DNA of 64,000 nucleotides from Haliclystus octoradiatus (lineage: Eukaryota; Cnidaria; Staurozoa; Stauromedusae; Haliclystidae), in NCBI GenBank assembly GCA_916610825.1, contig OU744452.1, forward strand, positions 6,563,021 through 6,627,020, written 5' to 3'. This document shows positions 47,804 through 58,493 of this stretch, piece after piece. A program made the position numbers and the translations under genes. The notes beneath the pieces were generated by a model that saw only the letters and a list, made by a program, of their open reading frames with translations, searched no databases and was not told where the DNA came from. Within the stretch, counting starts at the first letter, position 1; each line of letters opens with the position of its first letter.

Positions 47804-47868
47804 AATAATACGTTGTGGAAGCAGTAGGTTTGTTGATCACGTCAGTTAAAGCACCGATAACAGAAACT

Positions 47869-47936
47869 AAGGTATTGGCTCATTGGTTAATGCTCTGGTA
47901 TTACAACATCAGGGTCGTCAGTTCAAATCCGCCATT
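47869..47936 (+). ncRNA. tRNA-like (pseudo-tRNA) segment, second copy
   Basis: GGCTCATTGGTTAATGC (D-arm-like), CTGGT/ATCAG stem and GTTCAAATCC (box-B-like) in tRNA order. It is the + strand homologue of 14912-14980. The acceptor stem is not convincing. Confidence 0.5.
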
Positions 47937-49384
47937 CGGCAATTTTTATCAACGATTTTTCTTATTTTTTTTTAATATGAAGCAGTAAATCATGGTTAAT
48001 TAACAAAAGATATCGTTTGATGATGTTAATAACATAAATTAGTGGACCATGTGTCTTGTCGAAGCTAAATTAATTTAATACTGAATATATTGCATGAAAT
48101 GCCACGAGTTTGACCGGCCACACCTTGATGGCGTTATTTTGTGAACACCACATTAGTGTTGTATATATTACAATAAAGATTTATGAATTCGAACCAAATG
48201 CGATCCGATCATATCGGGTCAGATTCGGGTTAATATTTTAGGTCTTCGGATCGGATCGGATTTGAAGTGATTTTTTATGGATAGTTTCAGATTTCGAAAT
48301 TTGACTGAGTATTTGTAATTTATAATAATTAATGTGTTTTGGCTTCCTTTCAGCACATAAAATAAAGTTTTTCTATGTAGATATAGCTACGTTAAATTAT
48401 ACATACCAATCTACTCAATTGATGTGAAATAAATTACATTTTTATTAAAGTAATGATTAAGATATATTGATTAATGCTACATCGTTTCAATGCGTATTGT
48501 GTCTCATGTTATCCTCCAGAGTTCATACTCCGTATTATACAGCGATAGTCAGCTTAGTCAATTGTTTAACTATAAGTGATCTGAAAGTTTTATCATAGAA
48601 GGTCCATTATGGACCCACTCATTGCTAGTATACATAATACTGTCTGTTTATATATCACTATATTTCGATATTTCTGTGTATGTCCGCGACTTATGTACGT
48701 CTTACTGGCGATATAATAGGGATAATCCGTGATCGGGAAATTATGCAAACATTTGTGTCGAGATAACCGTGTACAGTAACAAATTTGTTGTATGAAAAGT
48801 ATGGGTCTATGACGTTGTTTTAAAATAATATACTTCATCTGATATTTTATTTGATATCATTGCATTAAAAAATTCAGAGATTTTGAAAAATTTCATAGGT
48901 CGATAATCTAGCGGGCAGCCAAATCGAATTCCAATTGAAATCCTAAGAACAAAAATATTTTGCTGCGTGTAAATTGTTTGAACAAGTGAAACTTGAAAGT
49001 GAATCAGCTTTGTGATAATTAATACAATACGAAATACTGAATTACATTGAATTACCAGTATAACTAGGCCAGACAAAATATGTTTTGAAATCAAAGAAAC
49101 GTAGACCTATTTCATGTAGTGTTGATATCAGCAATACCTATAGCGCGGCACAAACGCAATGAAAATTAAAGAGACTTTAGGTCTTTAATTTATTAATGAA
49201 ACAAAATGCCCTTCATTTCTTTTCTCAAAATCGAGATACAAAACATTTCACTTTTAAAAATGCTATTTTGATATATAATTTGTGAGAAGACTGAGCAAAC
49301 AATCTGTTTTGAAATGAATAAAAATCTTATTTATTGAATAGAAAACAAATTGTAAATATCAATAGTATAAATTCAAATTTAGAT

Positions 49385-49740
49385 CTAATTAAATACGGAG
49401 TTCCTGAAGGGTCAATCCTTGGGCTGCTACTCTTTCTTATTTATATAAATGATATTTGTAACTCTGTAAATAACTGTAGAATAAATCGATATGCAGATGA
49501 TACTCTTTTGTAAATGGCCCGAAAAGATTTGGAAGACATTGGAGAAGTTTTACAGTCATATCTGATTGAAATACATGCCTGGTTGTGTGCAAATATACTA
49601 ACATTAAATATTAATAGGACTAACTGCATGATAATAGGCACCAGCATAAACTAAATAAACAATAAACACCCAATTTGATATTAAAACTGGATGACAAACC
49701 TGTCGAAAGGGTAGATCTTTCAAAATGCTTAGACATTCTA
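49385..49740 (+). pseudogene. LINE RT fragment with stops
   Basis: Short non-LTR RT remnant: YGVPEGSILGLLLFLIYIND (motif B), RYADDTLL (motif C) followed at once by a stop, then IHAWLCANILTLNINRTNCM and LKLDDKPVERVDLSKCL. It differs in family from the neighbouring LINE pieces. Confidence 0.75.
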
Positions 49741-49883
49741 AACATACCTAGAAGTTCTTGCGCAATTCAAGCTGAACGGATGCGTTTTGTTATCGCTCCG
49801 TTTTTTTGCCCAAAAAAGTATATTTTTTATGATATTTTTCATTATGTGAAGTTATATTTCAACTACAACAAACACTACGAATA

Positions 49884-50678
49884 ATGTCAACTCGTCGCAA
49901 ATCTGCTTCAGCTCCACTCACGAAAAACGACCTATGTGAGCTATTGGACTCACCGAGATTTGTCAAAGCAGTGCAATCCTCTTTTGGTTCAATTCTCAAA
50001 GAAATACAAATGCAAAATGCCAGACTAACTGAAGTTGTAGAGCAACAAAGAAAGGATATTGAGGATGTCAAGGAAACATTGAAAAAACAATCTAATGAGA
50101 TATTCAAACTAAAAACGTCTCTAAACGGCCAAAGAAAGTCGGATAAACTCTGCCACCTAAGGGTGGATGGAATGCAAACAAACGAACAGCATGTTCAAGA
50201 TGACATACTGAATCTTTTCCAAGGTAAACTTGCTGTTGAAAGCATCCAGCAAGGAGATTTTTCAACTAGGATTTTGCCAGTAAAGCAAACTAAGGTAAAA
50301 TCTGTTCGAAAAAGTAATGAATATCCGCCATTATCGTCTACAAAGAATTGCGTAACCGAGGCCACTTTAGTCACAGACACAATGGCTGCCACAGCAGTTA
50401 ACAAAAGGGTCATTATTGTGCGATTTCACAATATTTGGCTTAGGAAGAAAATTTACGCTGCAAAAAAAGCTTGGAGGATTTACCCCCAAGAAACAAACAC
50501 AACATTTTACAAGTGTATACAACACTGGATGATAATGATGAGTGTTTTTAAAATAATTTCTTTCCTTCCCTTCTATCTCTACGCATCTTATTTTTTCGTT
50601 TCCTTGATCTATACTGTTCTTACGTCGCCTAATTTTCATGTTCTCGTGATTTTACCATTGCTTCCATTTTACCATTAG
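49884..50678 (+). pseudogene. LINE ORF1 protein (coiled coil plus RNA-binding region)
   Basis: Begins MSTRRKSASAPLTKNDL. A predicted coiled coil follows (VVEQQRKDIEDVKETLKKQ, about residues 45-75), then a basic linker and a block VIIVRFHNIWLRKKIYAAKK near residue 177 that resembles the RRM/C-terminal part of LINE ORF1 proteins. After about residue 198 the reading turns hydrophobic and unlike ORF1, probably through a frameshift or deletion. ORF1 binds element RNA and packages it with the ORF2 enzyme. It likely belongs to the LINE continuing at 50700-52894, from which the endonuclease is deleted. Confidence 0.65.
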
Positions 50679-50699
50679 TAAAATCAAATATGACATATA

Positions 50700-52894
50700 C
50701 GCTAAATTATATTTTCTCCTCATTCGTAAATGTAAGTCAATGTATTGGGACAATTTTTATAAAAACTGTGCTCATAATGTCAAATTACTCTGGCGTGCAA
50801 CCAATGTCTTGCTAGGACGAAACAAAAAGCAAAACCGATATCCCAATTTTTTAACATTCGAGGGGACAAAGTAAAAAACAAACAAGCTATTTCAGAAGAA
50901 TCCAATTCTTTTTTTGCAAATGTTGGACCAAACCTAGCCGAGGAATTCACTATTTCTGAAAACTTCCTTAAACATCTCCCAGCAAATGCAAATCATTCTC
51001 TTACCTTCAAATGTGTATCACAGACATCTGTCCTGAAAATTGTAAACAACCTGAAACCTAAATCCAGTCATGGACTAGATGGTATATCACACATTTGCTT
51101 AAAGTCAATCAAAGATGAAGTTATTGCTCCATTAACATATTTAATTAATCTCTCTCTTCAAACAGGTTTCATTTTCAAAAATATTAGAAAGAGTTGTATA
51201 CAACCAAATCTACATATATTTTGAATCTTTTTTTTTAGTCCTTTTCAGTTTGGATTCCGTATATGTTATGAAACTGTTCATTGCATCATTAATTTTTTAA
51301 ACAATAAATTCAAATCTTCAAGGGATAAATATAACATAGCAATCTTTTTGGATTTAAAGAAAGCGTTCGATACTGTCTCGCATGAAATTTTATTGCAGAA
51401 GCTATCACATTATGGTCTCCGTAACAAAGAACTGCACTGGATGTCCAATGATTTAACATCAAGAACTCAAGTTACTAATTTTGAGGGTCACTCATCCTCT
51501 CCAACAGTTCCGTCTTGCGGTGTACCACAAGGTAGTATTTTAGGGCCTTTGCTTTTTTTGATTTTTATAAATGATCTACCAAATGCCACAAAATTCCATA
51601 CTCTTCTATTTGCTGATGACACAACTTTTTAATGGTCTTCTGAAAGTAACGAAACCCTTGAACAAGATCTCAATAGAGAGTTAAAAATTGTCTCTCAGTG
51701 GTTTTCAGAAAATCAGTTACACACTGAAAAAACAAAATTCATGATATTTAATAATTCAAAAACGGGTCAGCTCAAAATCAAAATCAACATAAACGATCAT
51801 GTTCTTGAGAAATGTGGAAGCAATCATCAAACAAAAAATATCAAGTTCTTAGGCATTGTCATCGACGATAAATTGAACTGGAAGGAACACATTAATATAG
51901 TTTTTAAAAAAATCAGAAAAAATATTTACACTTTAATACGCTTAAAAATTGTTCTTTCCCAAAAACATAAAGTTCAGATATATAATGCAGTCATCAAGCC
52001 TAACCTAGAATATGGCCTAGCAATATGGGGAAATAGCTTGCATTTAAATATCTTGAACAAAATACATAAACGATGTATTCGAATAATTTGCAACACCAAG
52101 TACAATACTCATACTGAGGCACTGATGAAACATTTTAACATTTTCAAAGTCAAGGATATTAATTTTCTAAAAGTTCTTTCTTTCCTACAATCCACTGTAA
52201 AACAGACTTGCCCTACTATATTGTTAGGCATGTTCGAATTCATGCACCTTAAACGACTTCAACAAAATTGTTTTATAGTTCCTTTCTCTAAAACATCATA
52301 TCTCCAGCGGTTACCTGCATAAAAATATCCTACTGTCTGGAACAATTGCTCACACAAGATTGATATAAAACTGTCCAGAAAATTATTCCTAAAAAGCATG
52401 AAACTATCCATCATTCAAACTTACTCCACTGCATGTATAATACCCGACTGTTATGTATGCACAGATCATTAGTCATTCACATTTTATATATTCTTTTTCT
52501 TCATATCCGCAATTTTTATTTTATTTTCCTATGCAATAATGTTAACAAGATCTCACTCTTTTGCTCCCACTCAGACCTTCATTTTTCACTGATTCTTAAC
52601 TCTTATGTCTTAACAACTTTGTCCATTTTCCTATCCATAATTTTCTTCAACCTTTTTTCAATATTTCACTAAATAAAATACTCACACTATCACTCAGCTT
52701 ATTTGAATTATTTCTATTGTTTGTAAAAAATACTTAAATAAATAACTATAATATTTCACATTACCTGCTACAGACTCTAACTATGTCATAAATAATAATG
52801 AACAAATAATGTCCCCCAAATAAACAAGCACATTGTGCTTAAGGGGTGACTCCAGTCATATTTGTATTTTCATATATTTATGATTAAAATATAT
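50700..52894 (+). mobile_element. LINE ORF2 (RT) and 3' UTR, internally deleted
   Basis: RT landmarks in order: KPKSSHGLDGISHICLKSI, a deletion joining LQTG to a shifted FSKILERVVY block (near 51180), FQFGFR, motif [18 protein letters not shown], motif [20 protein letters not shown], motif C FADDTTF directly followed by a stop (51630). Frame 51741-52322 (IKFLGIVIDDKLNWKEHI, IKPNLEYGLAIWG, RCIRIICNTKY) follows. The 3' UTR ends with AAGGGGTGACTCCAGTCAT and an ATTC run. Inactive. Confidence 0.87.
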
Positions 52895-53019
52895 ATTCAT
52901 TCATTCATTCATTCATTCATTCATTCATTCATTCATTCATTCATTCATTCATTCATTCATTCATTCATTCATTCATTCATTCATTCATTCATTCATTCAT
53001 TCATTCATTCATTCATTCA
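52895..53019. repeat. (ATTC)31 microsatellite at a LINE 3' end
   Basis: About 31 uninterrupted ATTC units. They begin at the LINE 3' terminus, and the following LINE fragment starts directly behind them. Confidence 0.95.
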
Positions 53020-54441
53020 AATAGACAATACTCTATCTTTCGACAAACATGTTGTAGCAATAAATGAAAAAATGAATAGAAGCTTGGGCGTTTTGAAATT
53101 TGTGAGACGCTTTATACCGCAAGAAGCAGCTAGAACTATTTATTTTATATCATCATTGTTTTGCCACACTTTGACTACTGCGCTAAAAAGTAATGTAGAC
53201 GGTGTCGCCCTACCGAAGGCACCCGTACCATTCCTCTATTTCTAGATTAGTGGCTTTTTTCGCTGAGAGCAGTGATTTTAAACGCCCTTTGTGGATCTCA
53301 GCCGCGACACTGCAGATCAATTTCAACAGATTCCATGGCAGAGGAGTCTTGATTGTCAATGGACAACGATGCACCGCAGCTACTCACAATGCAATTACCT
53401 CTGGATCATTCCATCCGCCAACTTCACATGGTACTCATGTAGTGGATTGTTTTATGTCTATTGTCTTATCCATAATGTATTTCCTTTGTTAAGTGTAAAG
53501 CTTCCGTTTGTAATCACGTATACCTTGTAATGTAAATCACTGTATGAATATATCAACTCTCTTCGCGACTGCCCTTCGTGGCGACCACATCTACATTAGC
53601 AAAGCTGGTCCACCTTCATAGAGGCTCTGTTTATCAACGGTCATGTTAACCCTCATTCATCCTCTCCGTGTTGGTGGCCAGCTACAACTATTACACAAAT
53701 ATATATCTTATCAACGCCTATGTATGTGTGGTGGTATTAATCAATACATCGTTCATTCCACCCGCTACACTCATTTCATGTTTCAGATAATTCGAGGCTG
53801 AGTTGACGTTAGGGGGATTTGAACCACAGTCGATCAGATATGATCCGATCTGAAGTTCGGTTGCTCTGCCATCTGAGCTAATCCTACTGCACTGTCGTAT
53901 GGGAGAACCGTAAAGCCGAACATCTAGATCGCCTCCAGAGATCGCAAAACATAGCGATGAGGACAATGATCCGTTGTAACTATCGCACTCGTGTCTCTGA
54001 TATGCAAAGTCAACTAGGTTGGCATTCTCTTAGAGACAGAACAACATCGCATCAACTGATGCTCATTCATAAAATTGGATTCAAACTAGCTCCTGCTTTG
54101 CTTTCCAAATTTTGTCAATTGCCGTATTCTACCAGAACAAGATCTCACGTCCACAATAACATTTACATCAAGTCGAGCCATCGCCAGTCATTTCAAGATG
54201 CTGGTGCGCATAAGTGGAACGATCTACCGTCTGCAATGAAGGAAGTCCAAAGCAGGCTACTTTCAAATCTCTCCTTGAGAAGCACTTACGTTCTTAAGAT
54301 ACTTTATGCTTACGACTCGTTCCTGCTATTGTAAACCCTTCATTATACTTAATGTCTGTTTTCCTGTTTAGCTTAGCTATGTATGCAACATGTATCGGTC
54401 CTATGAAAAGCAGTTATGTATAACTTAGAAGTTTCTGAATA
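53020..54441 (+). mobile_element. LINE RT C-terminal fragment, split by a retroposon
   Basis: 53020-53181 reads DNTLSFDKHVVAINEKMNRS and GVLKFVRRFIPQEAART; 53884-54330 continues VVWENRKAEHLDRLQRSQN, MRTMIRCNYRTRV, HSLRDRTTSHQLMLIHKI and HKWNDLPSAMKE. Removing the insertion and one copy of its 7-bp duplication restores the typical FDYC..VWEN junction. Only the C-terminal RT region is present. The 3' end is followed by GAT trinucleotides. Confidence 0.82.
53182..53883 (-). mobile_element. 702-bp tRNA-headed retroposon (SINE-like) with 7-bp TSD
   Basis: CTACTGC flanks both sides (53175-53181 and 53884-53890). On the minus strand the element opens with a tRNA-like head (about 53883-53805): TAGCTCAGATGGCAGAGC as box A, and GTGGTTCAAATCCCCC as box B, in tRNA spacing. 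The remaining ~620 bp is without ORF and has no obvious A-tail. It is longer than most SINEs, so a composite or a different retroposon class is possible. Confidence 0.7.
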
Positions 54442-54470
54442 AATGATGATGATGATGATTATGATGATGA
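54442..54470. repeat. (GAT)n tail of the LINE
   Basis: Imperfect GAT/ATG trinucleotide run at the LINE 3' end. Confidence 0.8.
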
Positions 54471-54900
54471 AGGCATGTATCCAAGTGAATGGAAAAAACT
54501 AGATGAAAAAATATACAGTCTATATTTATTAACCGCCTTCTAGGTTGACCTAAGTGTGATTTCATTACTTTTCAAGCCGGCTTTTCTACTTTCTTGACTT
54601 TAAATATTTCTCACACTGGAACGAGCGATACAATTAACTTCATTTCTTAGTATATCATACTCAGACATATATCGAAGTGATTGAAAAAATTTAGATGAAA
54701 AAATATACAATCTATTTGTCATTGCGGCGTGCCCTATTCGATTTCAGCTTGCTCTACATTTCACTGTGACAATTGTCTCTTCTGGTTTTACAAAGAATGT
54801 GTACCTGTCCCGAATAATACAAGCGGTCGTGGATCTGTAATTCGTGTAAGGCAGTGAATAGAAAAAATATCCAGAATAAAAAACTATAAATGATTAAAAG
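54471..54900. repeat. Degenerate ~190-bp tandem repeat
   Basis: CTAGATGAAAAAATATACAG near 54500, a near-copy about 190 bp later (TTAGATGAAAAAATATACAA) and a weaker third form near 54855 share flanking order. Confidence 0.55.
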
Positions 54901-55204
54901 TTATTAAAACAATTATAATATCCAGACAGATGTTCATATATGATATGCTTACTGGGTTATACATTTAAAACCATAATTTAATATAACCTATTGAATAAGG
55001 GACTGCAATGATGTTAATGTACAAAAATATATGTACTATAAAAAGGGTATTTTGGAAATTTATAATAAATGGTAATAAGATTATAAGTTTCTAACTGCAC
55101 CTTCCAACGTTTTACAAAAAAGATCAAATTATAAAATATAGTAGCTTTTGACCTAGCTAGTCCTTCCTCCTGTGTTAATTTTCCTCAAACGTACAAGCGC
55201 GATT
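54901..55204. other. Stretch without a recognisable gene
   Basis: AT-rich, no feature seen. Confidence 0.4.
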
Positions 55205-55482
55205 AAACACAACTATTCTTATATCTACGCTATTTATTACGCTACCTATATCAACGCCATTAAACCCATGTTAAAGCACAACTATCCTTATTTTCACACA
55301 ATTCATTACGTTAGCGCCATTAGACACAACTCGTCTTATATCCACGCTATTTATTACGTTAACTATGTATTAACGCCATTAAATCCATATTAAACAACTA
55401 TTCTTATATCCACACAACCATTACGTTAACGACATAAAACACAACTAGTCTCATATCAATGCTATTTATTACGTTAATTGTA
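55205..55482. repeat. ~116-bp tandem repeat with dimeric substructure
   Basis: CGCTATTTATTACG-type words at about 55227, 55344 and 55459, alternating with CACAACTATTCTTATATC-type blocks and AACGCCATTAAA. The open frame across it is a by-product of the repeat. Confidence 0.7.
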
Positions 55483-55507
55483 TTAACGTATATACACTCT
55501 ATGAACT

Positions 55508-55607
55508 GAAGGTGCTGATGGGATGCCAAAAGGGTGCTAAGAGGGTGCCGAAAAATGAAACCTATATAGCACCCTAGTAGCACCCTTATCGGCACCCTTT
55601 TAGCCCC
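55508..55607. repeat. Inverted cluster of GGGTGC/GCACCC words
   Basis: AAGGTGCTG, AAAAGGGTGCTAAG and AGGGTGCCG on the left face TAGCACCCTAG, TAGCACCCTTA and GGCACCCTTTTAG on the right, so the strand can fold on itself over about 100 bp. Confidence 0.7.
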
Positions 55608-56327
55608 CATTCAGAAAAAATATGCGTTTTCTCATATTAGTACTATTGGAAAAATATTTCGCGTTAGCACCGCGATTATTGAAAACCTCTTCAACCAAAC
55701 ATATCAAATCAGACAAATTGCATAAATCGTATTATTTTTTCAGAAAATTTAATTCTACAATCTATGCTATCAATTCCATTAAATAAGCAACTTAAATGTT
55801 CTAGAGATGAGATGAAAGGTAGAGTAGAACTAGTAATCAGTATCAGACACATGCTGCACTAAATTTAAGATATTTAAGGTATTTAACAAATTGATATCAC
55901 ATCAACGTTATTTAACTTCTATATGCTCAATACGTAATTTATTATATATCTATCTATTTAATAAATAGAATAATAATTATATATCTATTTATATTTATCG
56001 GAATATGTTATACTTTTTAACAATAGGCAAACAATAACTACAGACGAGATGATTCTAAACAAATGCTAATTACGGATATACGATACAAATACAATAGATT
56101 AATTATCACAAACAAAAATAAAATATTCTCAATCAAATTATCAGCGGCGAAACGTTATTTCAAAATATTCATATCTTCCATGTATTTCATCTTGTTGTTG
56201 AAAAATAAATTTAAAATAAAATTTTTAAATTTAAATAGATATATAATTATTTCCTTAGTAATATCAAGGTACTTATGTTGTCTTTGCTGTTTCAATAGTG
56301 CTCGATGCCATAAATGCAGAGCTGTTT
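55608..56327. other. Stretch without a recognisable gene
   Basis: Very AT-rich. The 88-codon frame at 56063-56329 is Ile/Lys/Asn-rich as expected by chance. Confidence 0.4.
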
Positions 56328-56391
56328 AATAATTAATAAACGAAAAAATCAGACAAATATGAATGTCTGATTTTATCGTTTATTAATTATT
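56328..56391. repeat. 28-bp-stem hairpin with one mismatch
   Basis: AATAATTAATAAACGA and AAAATCAGACA on the left are mirrored on the right around the loop AATATGAA. Confidence 0.85.
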
Positions 56392-56751
56392 AATTATTTC
56401 CCTATAAATACTCATGCAAATTGCTATAAGCTAAACTAAAGGCGCAATATAATTTACAACCAATCATATTACGAGTACTAAATAACTAGTAAAATACTGA
56501 CGTTAATATAGGAGCCTATACATACATAATAAAACAATAAAATTTTGACCTCGTTTTAATACAATTAATATACAAATATATTGTCGTTTACAATTTTGCT
56601 TAACAATATGATATTTCAATGACAAACAAAAGCGACTGACGTTTCGTCAACAAAAGAAAAAAGAACTATTCAACTACGTGAATTGCCTTTGATATACGTA
56701 CACATTCCTTTAGTAACGTTTTAGTATTGATATTCAACTACTTTTTCAAGC

Positions 56752-56821
56752 ATGGCCTGCAGTTTTTACTTCATACTCTTGTCTCTTCAATTATTCTCGA
56801 AAGCTATACAATGTGGACAAG
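56752..56821 (+). CDS. Candidate first coding exon encoding a signal peptide
   Basis: ATG in a favourable context (CAAGCATGG) opens a 70-nt exon that encodes MACSFYFILLSLQLFSKAIQ followed by CGQ. The hydrophobic core FYFILLSLQLF and the small residue before the Gln/Cys region look like a cleavable signal peptide. The exon ends in a consensus donor, ACAAG|GTAAGA (phase 1). No second exon could be identified downstream in the window, so the gene would need a long intron. A secreted or membrane protein is inferred. The product is unknown. Chance occurrence cannot be excluded. Confidence 0.35.
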
Positions 56822-56914
56822 GTAAGATAAAATGGAACAACTAGATTCCAGTTTCACTCTATGAGTAGACTCTGGAATCAACTTTTATTAAATATAGGAA
56901 AGGTTAGCACTTGG

Positions 56915-57193
56915 TCAAGATATCGTCAAAGAGTCATCCTGTAGATAAGATTTTATTAGTTGGTAGCAATACATGCCGTTTATGTATGTATAACGTTCAG
57001 AATGAGCGAAATAATTGGATTGGACAGCAGTTGGATTCATGATAATACCAATGCTGGCGAAGTATTTCAGATAATAGGATATTTTGTCGCTGAAGGTTCT
57101 ATCTGGGATTGCGCCTCTTAGTCTTTGCAGTTCATCAAAATAAAATTCAGATAAATAGATATCTTGCTCTATGATTGAAAATTGAAATTTCAT
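56915..57193 (-). CDS. Uncharacterised 92-codon ORF
   Basis: A single open frame of 92 codons with a mixed, protein-like composition (FSIIEQDIYLSEFYFDELQ, AIPDRTFSDKISYYLKYF). I recognise no family. There is no signal peptide or obvious membrane segment, and no clear splice sites were assigned. It could be an exon, an ORF in a repeat, or chance. Confidence 0.2.
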   Translation of the reverse strand: MKFQFSIIEQDIYLSEFYFDELQRLRGAIPDRTFSDKISYYLKYFASIGIIMNPTAVQSNYFAHSERYTYINGMYCYQLIKSYLQDDSLTIS

Positions 57194-57401
57194 AATTTAT
57201 GACTGTTTATAATGGTGAAAATTTCAGTAACAGTTGCAATAATATCGAAGTTGCAACATTCGAAAGTCTTCAAAGTTGGAACAGTTAATGAGTTAAACCT
57301 GTTTCTAATCTGGATTATATTCGGTAGGTATGTATAGGTGATATCAAAATGGATCTATACCCTGATCTGTATATGTAAACTGTTATGGACGGGGTTATTG
57401 A

Positions 57402-58405
57402 TCAGTTTCAGCCACAGATTATAACAACCAGATACGGCACTGAAAGTCGAATTCATTGTATTTTCGAATTCAATTGTTCTCGGCGGCCATTATGTTTGTT
57501 GCCTCTCGATGACCTGGCTGCAGCTACGCGCTAAAATCGCAATGAAAAAACACGATAAATTTGCACTTATTTTATAGGCAAATAACACGTTTCTTTTGCA
57601 CCCAATTTTTATGCTAAAGGAAAATAACAGGAAAATATATCATCTATTTTGAGATGGTCGCTCGATAATGGTATATTGTATCTGCAAGACAATATTTTAT
57701 TGACTTATGAAAGTTGAACAAAATCATTGATTTTATTGAAGAGAAAAACTGGCTATAAATTATGAATACAAACAGTTTTGATGAATAAAATTTACAATCA
57801 CATTGCAAATAATATTCCATATTATGAGTTCATTAATTTGTCGAAAGTATGTGGCTCTTTACACGAATTTTCCGAGTTTGAAATGCCGTGGTTTTGGAGT
57901 GCGTGTGATCGTATTCGATCGAAAATAATGGCAAAAACGTAAGCAATGATTTCCTTAAAAATCCACTCCAAATAGCCTATTCTATGACTGTGATTGCGTT
58001 ATTCCATATCACCAAGCATCAGTGCATATTATTTTACAGTTTGCAATGAAATTTATGTGATAAACTATAAATATTGTCGTACTTTCTTCATTTCAACCGT
58101 AGACTTTTTAGGTTTTTGAATTTATGGCATTTAAAACACATTTGCTAATATCAAAATTATGATTTTGAATTTTACATATAGCGTACCATCCATCCACTTG
58201 CATTGAGTAGCTTCAGAAGGCTGAATTCAGCTTCAAAAGTGAATTATTTCAAATATCATTTTGTCGATAATTCCCTAAAATCGTAATGGACAACGATGAA
58301 ATGCGTCATAAAATGGGCAACAAACATAATGGCCGTTATTTTACCAATCACAATTTTCGAACGTTCAGTGCCGTATCTAGTCGTTATAATCTGTGGTTTC
58401 AGCAC
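57402..58405. mobile_element. Candidate 1-kb element with ~100-bp inverted arms
   Basis: 57402-57505 and 58306-58405 are inverted copies sharing CAGATTATAAC, ATACGGCACTGAA and GGCCATTATGTTTGTTG. The 800-bp interior shows no gene. No target duplication was fixed, so the orientation of the ends is unclear. Confidence 0.55.
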
Positions 58406-58493
58406 ATTAAAATCTTGCAATTAACCCAGTTACAAATACCAACGAAGACTGCAGTATGGTGGCCGATCGTTCTCATAGTGATTTAAATATATT

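Larger units (their letters stand above)
47189..49320 (-). repeat. Large dispersed repeat, inverted copy with nested element
   Basis: Minus-strand counterpart of pieces found at 14790-15200 and 16560-17257. In plus coordinates: 47189-47350 (matches 15050-15200), nested 446-bp element 47358-47803, tRNA-like part 47869-47936, GATCGG-rich block 48180-48260 (matches 14800-14860), one 48-bp minisatellite unit near 48630-48680, modules B and A' 48680-49310. The conserved B block keeps an 81-codon frame open, which I consider fortuitous. Confidence 0.75.

Noticed and set aside
47617..47805. 62-codon ORF with a charged, protein-like sequence
   Set aside because: It lies entirely within the 446-bp miniature element and runs into its terminal inverted repeat.
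47869..47936. Functional tRNA gene
   Set aside because: D and T regions are tRNA-like, but the acceptor stem does not pair and the anticodon loop is eight bases, so it is kept only as a tRNA-like relic.
49859..50639. Minus-strand ORFs at 49859-50107, 50195-50413 and 50367-50639
   Set aside because: Antisense shadows of the LINE ORF1 frame.
52862..53245. 127-codon ORF with long Ile-His-Ser-Phe repeat
   Set aside because: It is the translation of the ATTC microsatellite running into a LINE fragment, not a repeat protein.
53718..53966. 82-codon minus-strand ORF
   Set aside because: It spans the tRNA-like head of the 702-bp retroposon, and the tRNA boxes explain the sequence better.
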